Positions 1 to 7,355 of a DNA stretch of 36,501 nucleotides are shown here, piece after piece. Below the pieces are notes generated by a model, which saw nothing but the letters and a program-made list of their open reading frames with translations, did no database searches and was not told where the DNA came from. Within the stretch, counting starts at the first letter, position 1, and every line of letters begins with the position of its first letter. Source of the stretch: Polaromonas sp. (GTDB taxonomy: Bacteria > Pseudomonadota > Gammaproteobacteria > Burkholderiales > Burkholderiaceae_C); contig NZ_JACDDD010000035.1 in NCBI RefSeq assembly GCF_013817205.1, forward strand, positions 1-36,501. Reading direction: 5' to 3'. Made by a program: the position numbers and the translations under genes.

Positions 1-2
1 GT

Positions 3-119
3 AAACTCCTGGTGCGATACGAAAAGCTTGACCGCAGCTTTGTCGCGCTGAACCACTTGGCTGCATCCATCATGGCACTACGCAAGATCAAATTGGACGT
101 AAATATTATTTACGGATAG
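3..119 (+). pseudogene. IS5-family transposase, C-terminal end (truncated by window edge)
   Basis: The frame starting at base 3 is open to a TAG at 117-119 and encodes 38 residues. They begin KLLVRYEKLDRSF, continue with ALNHLAASIMALRKIK and end in VNIIYG. This is the typical C-terminus of IS5-group DDE transposases (from memory of the family). The N-terminal part lies outside the window, so I cannot tell an intact insertion sequence from a remnant. The transposase stop is only 4 bases from the stop codon of the convergent AsmA-like gene, so the terminal inverted repeat of the element, if still present, would overlap that gene's 3' end. Confidence 0.75.
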
Positions 120-123
120 GTTC

Positions 124-1401
124 TTAGCGTTTAGGCGCAGGCGCCGGCTTTGCGGGCTCGGGCTCCGAAGTGAAGATTTTGCCCAATGTGGCGCCTATAC
201 GTGCACCGATGGCCGTACCTATGCCGGGCAAAACCGCCGTGCCCACCGCAGCGCCGGCGATGGCACCCGCAGGCGCCGACACCTTGACGTCCTCAAACGG
301 GCCGGAAACCTTCAGCGGCACGCCGATCAAGCCATCGACCAGATCGACGGCGAATTCCGACTCGATATGCCGGTTGGCAACCCGGGCTTGGCCCGATGCG
401 GTCAGCACACCTGAGGTGGCCTTGACACCGCTGTAAGTCACCACCATGCCCTGCGGCGTGTTTTGGGTATCCATCTGGCCGGTGACAGTGTCCAGCGGGG
501 TCTGCCCGGCGTGGTCGCTGCCGAGGCTGCGCACTGCCTTGTTCAGGTCAAAGCGCAGCAAGGTCGCGCGGCGCATGCTGAATAGGGTCTTGGTGTTCAG
601 CGTGCGGGCCAGTTCACCTACCGTAGCGCCGTCGGCGCGCAAAGACGTGTCGCCCGAGGCTTCGCCTGAAATGACGGAACGGCGGTTGAAGGCGGCCATG
701 GCAGAGGCGACCTCCACCCCCTGGGGCTTGAGTGTCCCTTCCAGACGCAGCCGGCCCTTGTCGCTAGTCTTGATCTGTACCTCGCCGTCGGCAGTGCCGC
801 CACCGATGCGGATTTGCGTGTTCCAGCGGTCTTCCTGGCCCTGCCGCGTCAGCCGCAGATCGGTCACGGGCGACACGCCCGGCCTGCGCAAATGGGCTTC
901 ACGCGGGCGCCATGCCGGGTCGAAATCGACTTCCCCGTCAAACACCATGGACGTGCCCCGGCGCGAGATCCAGGTGACGTCACGAAAGACAAAGCGCGCC
1001 AACACGGTGGCGTCCGGTTTGGTTTGCACCCCGCCCAGCCCCTTGTCCAGAGCGCGCAGCGACAGTTGCGGCAGCACTGCACCGTCAAGCTCGGCGCGGT
1101 CGAACTGCAACCGGCCGTCAAGCAGCGCCGGCAAGCTGGGATGAACCGTCAGTTTTTTGATGGTGATGGGCGGGGTCTGCTGCGTCGCCGCGTCCTGCAC
1201 CACCACGGCGGGCACCGGGAACAGGCTCCAGCCCACGGAGCCGACAGCGACCGGCACGCCAAGCCGCGCCTGAAGCTCCGCAGACACTTTCGCGGCCAGT
1301 TCCTCGTCGCTCGGCAGCATCAGCAGCAGGGCTGCCCAGCCAGCCAGCAGCAGCGCCAACAGCAGCCCGCCGGCAACCATCCATTTGTTTCTAGCTTGCA
1401 T
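124..1401 (-). CDS. AsmA-like membrane-anchored protein
   Basis: The protein has 425 residues. A short N-terminus is followed by one strongly hydrophobic segment (about residues 8-29), then a large periplasmic beta-rich region. The stretch after the anchor (SAELQARLGVPVAVGSVGWS) and the repeating pattern of 'GxLxxDRAELDGAVL'-type strands are characteristic of the AsmA/DUF748 group, which is linked to outer-membrane assembly and lipid transport. The C-terminus carries a glycine/alanine-rich amphipathic segment (about 378-410) and a Pro/Lys-rich tail. The gene is monocistronic and divergent from the thioesterase gene. The tail appears complete although the transposase fragment ends 4 bases away. 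The family is fairly secure; the specific role is unknown. Confidence 0.75.
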   Translation of the reverse strand: MQARNKWMVAGGLLLALLLAGWAALLLMLPSDEELAAKVSAELQARLGVPVAVGSVGWSLFPVPAVVVQDAATQQTPPITIKKLTVHPSLPALLDGRLQFDRAELDGAVLPQLSLRALDKGLGGVQTKPDATVLARFVFRDVTWISRRGTSMVFDGEVDFDPAWRPREAHLRRPGVSPVTDLRLTRQGQEDRWNTQIRIGGGTADGEVQIKTSDKGRLRLEGTLKPQGVEVASAMAAFNRRSVISGEASGDTSLRADGATVGELARTLNTKTLFSMRRATLLRFDLNKAVRSLGSDHAGQTPLDTVTGQMDTQNTPQGMVVTYSGVKATSGVLTASGQARVANRHIESEFAVDLVDGLIGVPLKVSGPFEDVKVSAPAGAIAGAAVGTAVLPGIGTAIGARIGATLGKIFTSEPEPAKPAPAPKR

Positions 1402-1503
1402 GCATGCCTTTCGGTTGTCCCCCTAGCTTAAGCAATGTCTGGCACAGACGATGTAGGCTGCATTCTCTTTATAGTCAGGGTATTCAAGCTTTCTGGATTT
1501 GCC

Positions 1504-1926
1504 ATGACTGTGTGGAAAAGACCGATCTCCGTAGACCTGCTGACCCTGAACAATGCCAACAGCGCCGTGACTCACCTGGGCATCGAATTTTTGGAGGTCG
1601 GCGACGACTTCATCCGGGCCCGCGTGCCGGTGGATGAACGCACGCGCCAGCCTTACGGCCTGCTGCACGGCGGTGTCTCGGTGGTGCTGGCTGAAACCCT
1701 GGGCTCCTGTGGCGCCGCCTTCGCCGCCCCCGAAGGCCACCGCACCGTCGGCCTGGACATCAATGCGAATCACCTCAAGGGCACCACCAGCGGCTGGGTC
1801 ACCGGCATCACGCGCCCGGTCCACATCGGCCGCAGCACCCAGGTCTGGGCCATTGAGCTGAGCAACGATGCCGGTGAACTGACCTGCGTGTCCCGTATCA
1901 CGATGGCGATGTTGGTGCCGAAATAG
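1504..1926 (+). CDS. hotdog-fold acyl-CoA thioesterase, YdiI/PaaI type
   Basis: The 140-residue protein is a single hotdog domain. It resembles E. coli YdiI/EntH along its whole length: the N-terminus MTVWKRPISVDLL, the active-site stretch YGLLHGGVSVVLAETLGS, and LGRSTQVWAI near the end. His55 and the catalytic Glu64 are present. Such enzymes hydrolyse aromatic or small acyl-CoA thioesters in the cytoplasm (1,4-dihydroxy-2-naphthoyl-CoA in the case of YdiI). The substrate here cannot be read from sequence. I chose the ATG at 1504 because the protein then has normal family length; the frame stays open upstream to 1435, but that adds 23 residues without similarity. It is divergent from the AsmA-like gene and is followed by a dispersed repeat. 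Confidence 0.85.
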   Translation: MTVWKRPISVDLLTLNNANSAVTHLGIEFLEVGDDFIRARVPVDERTRQPYGLLHGGVSVVLAETLGSCGAAFAAPEGHRTVGLDINANHLKGTTSGWVTGITRPVHIGRSTQVWAIELSNDAGELTCVSRITMAMLVPK

Positions 1927-1927
1927 T

Positions 1928-1987
1928 TTTAATCAAATCGGCCGCCAGCCCTTGACTGACGGGCGTAAACAGCTATCAATAACATAG
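1928..1987. repeat. dispersed intergenic palindromic repeat, copy A
   Basis: It starts right after the thioesterase stop and reads AATCAAATCGGCC, an imperfect hairpin core (AGCCC TTGACTGAC GGGC), then ACAGCTATCAATAACATAG. The same order of blocks (ATCAAAT..GGCC, a CCCTT/AAGGG-like core, AGCTATCAA) recurs at 6394, 13263, 14372, 25947 and 35361. It separates convergent genes here. Confidence 0.65.
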
Positions 1988-1998
1988 CGGCGAGGATT

Positions 1999-2565
1999 CT
2001 ACTCGCTTGCAGCCCGCGCCATCCGTTCGCTCTTCCAGTACACGTCGTCACCACCGTTCATGCGGTTGAGTACGCGCGACAACACAAACAGCAGGTCGCT
2101 CAGCCGGTTCAAATAGAGGCGTGGGGACTCCTTCAGGGTCTCTGCCTTGTCCAGCGCCACCACCGCGCGCTCGGCGCGGCGCGCCACGGTGCGGCAGACG
2201 TGCGCCAGCGAGGCGGCGCGGGAGCCGGCGGGCAAGATGAACTCGGCCAGGCGCGGCAGCGCCGCGTTGTAGGTTTCCAGCGCTTCGTCGAGCACCATCA
2301 CTGCTTCCGGCTTGAGCAATTCGAAACCCGGAATCGACAACTCGCCGCCCAAGTTGAACAGCTGGTGCTGCACTTCAACCAACAGCTCGCGCACGTCGAT
2401 CGGCATTTCTTCGCACAGCAACACGCCGATTTGCGAATTGAGTTCATCAACGTCGCCCATGGCATGCACACGCAGGCTGTCCTTGGAAACACGGGTGTTG
2501 TCGCCCAAGCCGGTCGTGCCGTTGTCACCGGTGCGGGTGGCGATTTGTGAAAGTCGGTTGGCCAT
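1999..2565 (-). CDS. PduO-type cob(I)alamin adenosyltransferase
   Basis: The 188-residue protein transfers the adenosyl group of ATP to cob(I)alamin, giving coenzyme B12. It shows the full PduO/MMAB signature: the N-terminal ATP-binding TRTGDNGTTGLGDNTRVSK, then VDELNSQIG, the central PAGSRAASLAHVCRTVARRAER helix, and the C-terminal LYLNRLSDLLFVLSRVLNR. Length is normal for the family. No cobalamin riboswitch was seen upstream and no other B12 genes are nearby, so it probably serves salvage or housekeeping supply of the cofactor. The ATG at 2565 gives the expected N-terminus. Confidence 0.92.
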   Translation of the reverse strand: MANRLSQIATRTGDNGTTGLGDNTRVSKDSLRVHAMGDVDELNSQIGVLLCEEMPIDVRELLVEVQHQLFNLGGELSIPGFELLKPEAVMVLDEALETYNAALPRLAEFILPAGSRAASLAHVCRTVARRAERAVVALDKAETLKESPRLYLNRLSDLLFVLSRVLNRMNGGDDVYWKSERMARAASE

Positions 2566-2737
2566 GGGTGTGTCGGGTGGTATTTGCAGCGTGGCCGTGG
2601 GGCCGCGTTACGTGAAGCAAGAAAATGTGTATGAACTGCACATGATGTCAGCGCGGCAACACCATGCAAAAGTGCTGGAAGACATCGCTTTGCTGCGGTG
2701 CAATAGCGACTTCTTCAACTTCAAAGGACATGTCTGC

Positions 2738-3079
2738 ATGACATCCAAATCGCATTTTATTCCCAACTTTGAATTGCGCAGCATCACTCTGCTGGCCGCC
2801 TTGACCGTGGGTACAGCCATGAGCGCACACGCTCAAACTCCCGACGCTGCCGGGGCCAAGCCGGCGACCCCGTCCACCCAGGGCGCACCCGCTGCAAAGG
2901 CCGCACCGGCCCAGAATACCGAAACCATCTTCGCCCGCGCTGATGCCAACAAGGACGGCAAGCTGTCCAAGCAGGAAGCCGCGCGCTTTCCAGCCATCGA
3001 ACAGCGCTTTGAAGAGATTGACACCAACAAGGACCAGTTTGTCTCGCGCGAAGAATTCGAAGCCGCGCTGAAGTCTTGA
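2738..3079 (+). CDS. exported EF-hand calcium-binding protein
   Basis: The protein has 113 residues. The first 34 form a signal peptide: a basic start, the hydrophobic core ITLLAALTVGTAM, and a probable cleavage after SAHA. An Ala/Pro-rich linker follows (to about 65), then two EF-hand loops: DANKDGKLSKQE and DTNKDQFVSREE. Both keep the Asp/Asn ligands at positions 1, 3 and 5 and the Glu at position 12. It is probably a small periplasmic Ca2+-binding protein; its partner is unknown. The start at 2738 is supported by AAAGGA at 2724-2729 and by the signal peptide beginning there; the frame remains open far upstream without meaning. A terminator hairpin lies just downstream. Confidence 0.82.
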   Translation: MTSKSHFIPNFELRSITLLAALTVGTAMSAHAQTPDAAGAKPATPSTQGAPAAKAAPAQNTETIFARADANKDGKLSKQEAARFPAIEQRFEEIDTNKDQFVSREEFEAALKS

Positions 3080-3103
3080 CACCAGCACGGACTACATAAA
3101 CAT

Positions 3104-3125
3104 GTGGGGGCACTGAAGCCCCCAC
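3104..3125 (+). terminator. hairpin terminator after the EF-hand gene
   Basis: A perfect 8-bp stem GTGGGGGC / GCCCCCAC with the loop ACTGAA begins 25 bases after the EF-hand stop. The following run (TTCT) is weak in T, so termination may be partial. It separates the EF-hand gene from the flavoprotein gene. Confidence 0.6.
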
Positions 3126-3178
3126 TTCTAATGCATCAACACAAGTCGTAAACTGGGGCTTCTGTCAGGAGATCCCCC

Positions 3179-4600
3179 ATGAGCGCACCCCTGCCCCACC
3201 ATCTGCTCCCCGATATCCAGCAGCGCGAAACACCCGCGGCGTTGATCGATGCGCTGAAAGCGCGTTTTGCCGAGCGCTGCTCCACCGCGCTGGTGGTGCG
3301 CGAGCAGCATGGCCGCGATGAATCCTCGTTCGCGGTGCCGCCGCCAGCCGCAGTGGTGTTTGCCGAGAGCACCACCGATGTCGCCGATGCGGTCAAGCTG
3401 GCGGCCCAGCACAAGGTGCCGGTGATTCCCTTCGGCGTGGGCACCTCGCTGGAAGGCCACTTGCTGGCGGTGCAGGGCGGAATCAGCATCGATGTGAGTC
3501 GCATGAACAAGGTGCTGTCCATCAACGCCGAGGATCTGACGGTTACGGTGCAGCCCGGCGTGACGCGCAAGCAGCTCAACGAAGAAGTCAAAAGCACCGG
3601 CCTGTTTTTCCCGATTGATCCGGGCGCCGACGCCACCTTGGGCGGCATGAGCGCCACGCGGGCCAGCGGCACCAACGCCGTGCGTTACGGCACCATGCGT
3701 GAGAACGTTTTGGCGCTTGAAGTGGTGACCGCCAGCGGAGACATCATCCGCACCGGCACCCGCGCCAAAAAATCATCGGCCGGTTACGACCTGACGCGGC
3801 TGATGGTCGGCAGCGAAGGCACACTGGGCGTGATCACCGAAGTGACTGTCAAGCTCTACCCGCTGCCCGAGGCGATTTCTGCAGCGATCTGCTCCTTCCC
3901 GAGCATCGAGGCTGCCGTGCGCACCACCATCCAGATCATCCAGCTCGGGGTCCCGATTGCGCGTGTCGAGCTGATCGACAGCAACACCGTGCGCATGGTC
4001 AACGCCCACAGCAAGCTAGGTCTGCGCGAAGAACCCATGCTGCTGATGGAGTTTCACGGCTCGCCGAACAGCGTCAAGGAGCAAGCTGAAACCGTGCAGG
4101 AGATCGCTGCCGAACTCGGCGGCAACGCCTTTGAATGGGCCAGCACACCGGAGGAACGCACCCGGCTGTGGACGGCGCGGCACAACGCCTACTTTGCAGC
4201 CATCCAGTCCAAGCCCGGCTGCCGCGCCATCTCCACCGACACCTGTGTGCCGATCTCCCGCCTGGCCGACTGCCTGCTGGATTCAGTAAGTGAAGCTGAT
4301 GCCAGCGGCATCCCCTACTTCCTGGTCGGCCATGTGGGCGACGGCAACTTTCACTTCGGCTACCTGATTGACCCCGACAAGCCCGAGGAGCGTGAGAAGG
4401 CCGAAGCGCTGAACCACACGCTGGTGGCACGCGCCCTGAGCCTGGAAGGCACCTGCACCGGCGAGCACGGCGTGGGCCTGCACAAGATGGACTTCCTGGT
4501 CACCGAAGCCGGTGACGGCGCTGTGGACATGATGCGCACCATCAAGCGCGCGATGGACCCGCTGAACATCATGAACCCGGGCAAGATTTTTACGCTGTGA
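3179..4600 (+). CDS. FAD-linked oxidase, D-lactate dehydrogenase (cytochrome) / GlcD family
   Basis: The 473-residue flavoprotein belongs to the FAD-binding PCMH family. The N-terminal FAD domain (about 50-230) shows VPVIPFGVGTSLEGH, the PGVT strand, FPIDPGADATLGGM and VGSEGTLGVITE. The C-terminal substrate/cap domain has GHVGDGNFHFG (metal-binding His pair) and TGEHGVGLHKMDFL, and ends with the family's MNPGKIF motif. It probably oxidises D-lactate or a related 2-hydroxy acid to the 2-oxo acid. GlcD subunits are close relatives, but no glcE/glcF genes follow, which favours a stand-alone D-lactate dehydrogenase. AGGAG at 3167-3171, 7 bases before the ATG, supports the start. Confidence 0.85.
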   Translation: MSAPLPHHLLPDIQQRETPAALIDALKARFAERCSTALVVREQHGRDESSFAVPPPAAVVFAESTTDVADAVKLAAQHKVPVIPFGVGTSLEGHLLAVQGGISIDVSRMNKVLSINAEDLTVTVQPGVTRKQLNEEVKSTGLFFPIDPGADATLGGMSATRASGTNAVRYGTMRENVLALEVVTASGDIIRTGTRAKKSSAGYDLTRLMVGSEGTLGVITEVTVKLYPLPEAISAAICSFPSIEAAVRTTIQIIQLGVPIARVELIDSNTVRMVNAHSKLGLREEPMLLMEFHGSPNSVKEQAETVQEIAAELGGNAFEWASTPEERTRLWTARHNAYFAAIQSKPGCRAISTDTCVPISRLADCLLDSVSEADASGIPYFLVGHVGDGNFHFGYLIDPDKPEEREKAEALNHTLVARALSLEGTCTGEHGVGLHKMDFLVTEAGDGAVDMMRTIKRAMDPLNIMNPGKIFTL

Positions 4601-4652
4601 GTACGGCGACGTGCTGGTTGATGCGGCCCGCCTGAAGCGCGCATTTGGTTAG

Positions 4653-4799
4653 TCATCGGCCTGCCCGAAATGAACGAGTTACCCATAGCGGTACTGCGAA
4701 GAGCAGCATGAATGCAAAGTTCAGGGCTGCGTTTTGCCAGTAGCCCGATAGCAAAGAGTAACTCGTGTCAGGAACGAACCAAGCGCCTGTCGAAGGGTT
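4653..4799 (-). pseudogene. possible remnant of a small membrane protein
   Basis: On the minus strand the end of an open frame reads GAWFVPDTSYSLLSGYWQNA, then a hydrophobic segment (ALNFAFMLLFAVPLWV) and TRSFRAGR before the stop. This looks like real protein: aromatic-rich, one membrane segment, a basic tail. The frame has no good start. It runs back only to a TTG inside parB, through sequence with no membrane character, and the join lies near a TTCGACAGGC stretch that resembles a common dispersed repeat. I read it as the 3' part of a small membrane-protein gene that lost its 5' end. I do not recognise the family, and a chance frame is possible. Confidence 0.35.
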
Positions 4800-4857
4800 G
4801 ACACCACTTGCAACGACGCCATACCCTTGAAACGATGGCTTTTCAGACAACAGGCTC

Positions 4858-5802
4858 CTATCCTTTATTACCGCCGCGCAGCCGTTCAATCAGGCCGTTG
4901 AGCTCGTCCATGGAAGAGAACTGGATCGCCACCTCGCCCATGTCTTCACGCCGGCCGTTGCGCTTGACCTGCTTTTTGATGCGCACCTCGACGTCGGCCA
5001 TCAACAGGTCGGCCAGTTCTTCCTCGACGCGGCGGGTGTCGCGCGATTTTTCCTTGGCTGCTTTTTGCGGCTTCAGCGAAAACTCGGCGCCCAGCTTCTT
5101 GACCAGGCTTTCGGCTTCGCGCACTGACAATTTTTTCGCCGCGATCTGGTTGCCGGCGGTGATCTGGGTGGCGCGGTCCAGGCTCAGCAACGCGCGTGCA
5201 TGGCCCATGTCGATGTCGCCGGCCATCAGCATGGTCTGCACCGGATCGGCCAGGTTCAGCAGGCGCAGCAGGTTGGACGCGGCACTGCGCGAGCGGCCCA
5301 CCGCCTGCGCCGCCAGTTCGTGAGTGAGCCCAAACTCTTTGACCAGACGGTGCAGACCCTGTGCTTCTTCCAGCGGATTCAGGTCTTCCCGCTGGATGTT
5401 CTCAATCAGTGCCATGGCGGCGGCTGACTCGTCGGGCACATCGCGCACCAGTACCGGCACGCTGTCCAAGCCGGCGATTTTTGCGGCGCGGAAGCGGCGC
5501 TCGCCGGCAATGATTTCGTACTTGCCGTCGTTGGCGCCTGATGTCAGACGACGAACAAGTATCGGCTGCATGATGCCCTGCACCTTGATGCTTTCAGCCA
5601 GTTCGTAGAGCGCGCCCTCGTCCATGCGGGTGCGCGGCTGGTACTGGCCGGCCACCAGGTCGGTCAACAGCAGCGAGGCCGGCTGGCCCGGGCTGCTGGC
5701 GCTGCTGGCGCCGTTTTCAAGCACGTTGGCGGACTCGCCGACGGTGGGGCCCAGCAGGGCCTGCAGGCCACGGCCCAGGCCTTTTGGTTTTTTGGTGACC
5801 AT
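4858..5802 (-). CDS. parB: chromosome-partitioning protein ParB
   Basis: The 314-residue protein binds parS sites, spreads along DNA using CTP, and stimulates ParA. It has the N-terminal ParA-interaction peptide (MVTKKPKGLGRGLQALLG), the ParB/Srx nucleotide-binding fold with GERRFRAAKIAGL, the ENIQREDLNPLEEA motif, and the helix-turn-helix LAQAVG-type segment (here ELAAQAVGRSRSAASNLLRL). A charged linker and a C-terminal dimerisation domain follow. It lies downstream of parA, separated from it by an alpha/beta hydrolase gene, and is the last gene of the mnmG-to-parB cluster. Its likely target sites are at 8124, 9046 and 9259. Confidence 0.96.
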   Translation of the reverse strand: MVTKKPKGLGRGLQALLGPTVGESANVLENGASSASSPGQPASLLLTDLVAGQYQPRTRMDEGALYELAESIKVQGIMQPILVRRLTSGANDGKYEIIAGERRFRAAKIAGLDSVPVLVRDVPDESAAAMALIENIQREDLNPLEEAQGLHRLVKEFGLTHELAAQAVGRSRSAASNLLRLLNLADPVQTMLMAGDIDMGHARALLSLDRATQITAGNQIAAKKLSVREAESLVKKLGAEFSLKPQKAAKEKSRDTRRVEEELADLLMADVEVRIKKQVKRNGRREDMGEVAIQFSSMDELNGLIERLRGGNKG

Positions 5803-5826
5803 GCTTGTAGTTTCTTTCGGGTAAGT

Positions 5827-6378
5827 TCAGTGGGCAGCAGCGCTGTTCATCAGCGACTGCAGTTTTTCATGTGCCTCGGGCCAGTCCGCCAGGCCGCTGT
5901 CGGCGTTGAGGTGACCGAGCGGGCCGACGTCGACAAATTCAGAGCCCCAAGCGGCGGCAAATTCACGCGCCCGATCCGGCCAGCAATAGGGGTCGCGGCT
6001 GCTGGCCAGCACCACCGACGCAAACTGCAAGGTGTTCATGGGCACTGGCGCCCAGCTGGTCAGCAACTGCCGCACTTCCTCGCGGTCAACATCGGGCGGG
6101 GCCACCAGCAGCGCAGCCTTGACGCGGTGGGTGTTGCGCGAATGCGCCGCCCAGGCGGCGGCGAGGATGCAACCCAGGCTGTGGGCAACCAGCACCACCG
6201 GTTCGTCGCAGCCCAGCACCACGTCTTCCAGCCGGGCGATCCAGTCGCCGCGCAGTGGCTGCATCCAGTCGTGCTGCTCCACGCGCTGGTAGCCATGCGT
6301 GGTTTCCCACAGGCTTTGCCAGTGACCGGCGCCGCTGTTTTGCCAGCCGGGAAGAATCAGGACGTTGCGGGGGTTCAT
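5827..6378 (-). CDS. RBBP9/YdeN-family serine hydrolase
   Basis: The 183-residue protein is a small alpha/beta hydrolase. It opens with NVLILPGWQNSGAGHWQSLW, typical of the RBBP9/YdeN group. The catalytic triad is visible as Ser67 in VAHSLGC, Asp129 in SSRDPYCW and His156 in LGHLN. Substrates of this group are largely unknown. The gene sits between parA and parB in the same orientation. It is 24 bases from parB but is separated from parA by 86 bases that contain a dispersed repeat. No strong ribosome-binding site precedes the ATG. There is no evidence in sequence that it takes part in segregation; linkage is the only hint. Confidence 0.85.
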   Translation of the reverse strand: MNPRNVLILPGWQNSGAGHWQSLWETTHGYQRVEQHDWMQPLRGDWIARLEDVVLGCDEPVVLVAHSLGCILAAAWAAHSRNTHRVKAALLVAPPDVDREEVRQLLTSWAPVPMNTLQFASVVLASSRDPYCWPDRAREFAAAWGSEFVDVGPLGHLNADSGLADWPEAHEKLQSLMNSAAAH

Positions 6379-6393
6379 ATTGAAGGTGTGTTT

Positions 6394-6450
6394 GCTATCG
6401 TTTTAGTAGCTGTTGGCGCCCGTCGAATAAGGGCTAGAGGCCAATTTCAT
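6394..6450. repeat. dispersed intergenic palindromic repeat, copy B
   Basis: This copy is in the opposite orientation to copy A: TGCTATCGTTTTAGTAGCTG, then the hairpin core GCCCGTCGAATAAGGGC and AGAGGCCAATTT. It lies between parA and the hydrolase gene inside the par operon, so it would be transcribed and could fold in the mRNA. Confidence 0.65.
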
Positions 6451-6464
6451 GCATGGCTTCGACA

Positions 6465-7355
6465 TCACATGGCTTTGATGCGCTGCACCATCTCTTCGGC
6501 AAAAGCCACAAAAGCCTGTGCGCCCTTGGACGACGGGTCGAACACCACGCCCGGCAGGCCGTAGCTCGGTGCTTCGGCCAGCCGCACATTGCGCGGGATC
6601 ACGGTGTTGAAGACCTTCTCGCCAAAATGCTGCTTGAGCTGGTCGCTGACTTGTTGCTGCAGGGTGATGCGCGGGTCAAACATCACGCGCAGCAAACCAA
6701 TGATGGCCAGGTCCTTGTTCAGGTTGGCGTGCACCTGCTTGATGGTGTTGACCAGATCGGTCAGGCCTTCGAGTGCAAAGTACTCACACTGCATGGGCAC
6801 GATCACGCCGTGCGCGCAACACAGGCCATTGAGGGTGAGCATGCTCAGCGATGGCGGGCAGTCGATGAGGACAAAGTCATAGTCGGCCGTGACCGCCTCG
6901 ATGGCCAGCTTCAGGCGTTTTTCGCGGCGCTCAATATCGACCAGCTCAACCTCGGCACCGGCCAGCTCGCGGTTGGCGCCCAGGATGTCGTAACTGCAGC
7001 CGCCGTCGATCAACTTCTGGCTGGTCACCCGCGCCTCAGCAATCGAAGCCGACTCGAGCAGTACGTCGTATACCGTGAACTCAAGCTTGCGCTTGTCCAC
7101 GCCGGAACCCATGGTGGCATTACCCTGCGGGTCCAGGTCGATCATCAGCACCCGTTGCCCCACCTTGGCCAGCCCGGCCGCCAGATTGACCGTGGTGGTG
7201 GTTTTGCCAACCCCGCCCTTTTGGTTGGCTACACAGAAGATACGCGCCCCCACGCTTTTCGCTTCGCGTAATACGCTGCCCCCCGAGGGGGCCAATTTCC
7301 CTTGGGGCGGCCCGGCGGGAAATTCTTGGCCATCAGGATTTGTTGTCATATTCAT
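6465..7355 (-). CDS. parA: chromosome-partitioning ATPase ParA, with repeat-derived N-terminal extension
   Basis: The 296-residue Walker-type ATPase drives segregation of ParB-parS complexes. The deviant Walker A motif KGGVGKTTTT (residues 46-55), the VLMIDLDPQGNATMGSG strand and the DFVLIDCPPSLSMLT switch II region are all present. Chromosomal ParA proteins normally start about 8 residues before the P-loop, at a motif like 'AKIFCVANQKGG'. Here roughly 35 extra residues precede it, and about residues 12-36 come from a GC-rich dispersed element (7247-7320). The ATG at 7355 overlaps the lysE stop as ATGA, and a second ATG follows two codons later. No start closer to the P-loop is obvious, so the extension is probably translated. 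Confidence 0.93.
   Translation of the reverse strand: MNMTTNPDGQEFPAGPPQGKLAPSGGSVLREAKSVGARIFCVANQKGGVGKTTTTVNLAAGLAKVGQRVLMIDLDPQGNATMGSGVDKRKLEFTVYDVLLESASIAEARVTSQKLIDGGCSYDILGANRELAGAEVELVDIERREKRLKLAIEAVTADYDFVLIDCPPSLSMLTLNGLCCAHGVIVPMQCEYFALEGLTDLVNTIKQVHANLNKDLAIIGLLRVMFDPRITLQQQVSDQLKQHFGEKVFNTVIPRNVRLAEAPSYGLPGVVFDPSSKGAQAFVAFAEEMVQRIKAM
7247..7320 (+). repeat. GC-rich palindromic element inside parA (copy 1)
   Basis: The plus strand reads CCCCCACGCTTTTCGCTTCG, then CGTAATACGCTGCCCCCCGA, GGGGGCC, and CCTTGGGGCGGCCCGGCGGG. Blocks CCCCC(A/T)CGCT, CGCTGCCCCC and GGGGCGGCCCGGC are shared with the copies at 17704 and 27556, which lie in reverse orientation. It is read in frame as part of ParA. 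Confidence 0.75.

Noticed and set aside
2566-2737. Possible cobalamin riboswitch upstream of the adenosyltransferase
   Set aside because: No B12-box-like sequence or suitable stem arrangement is visible in this short leader.
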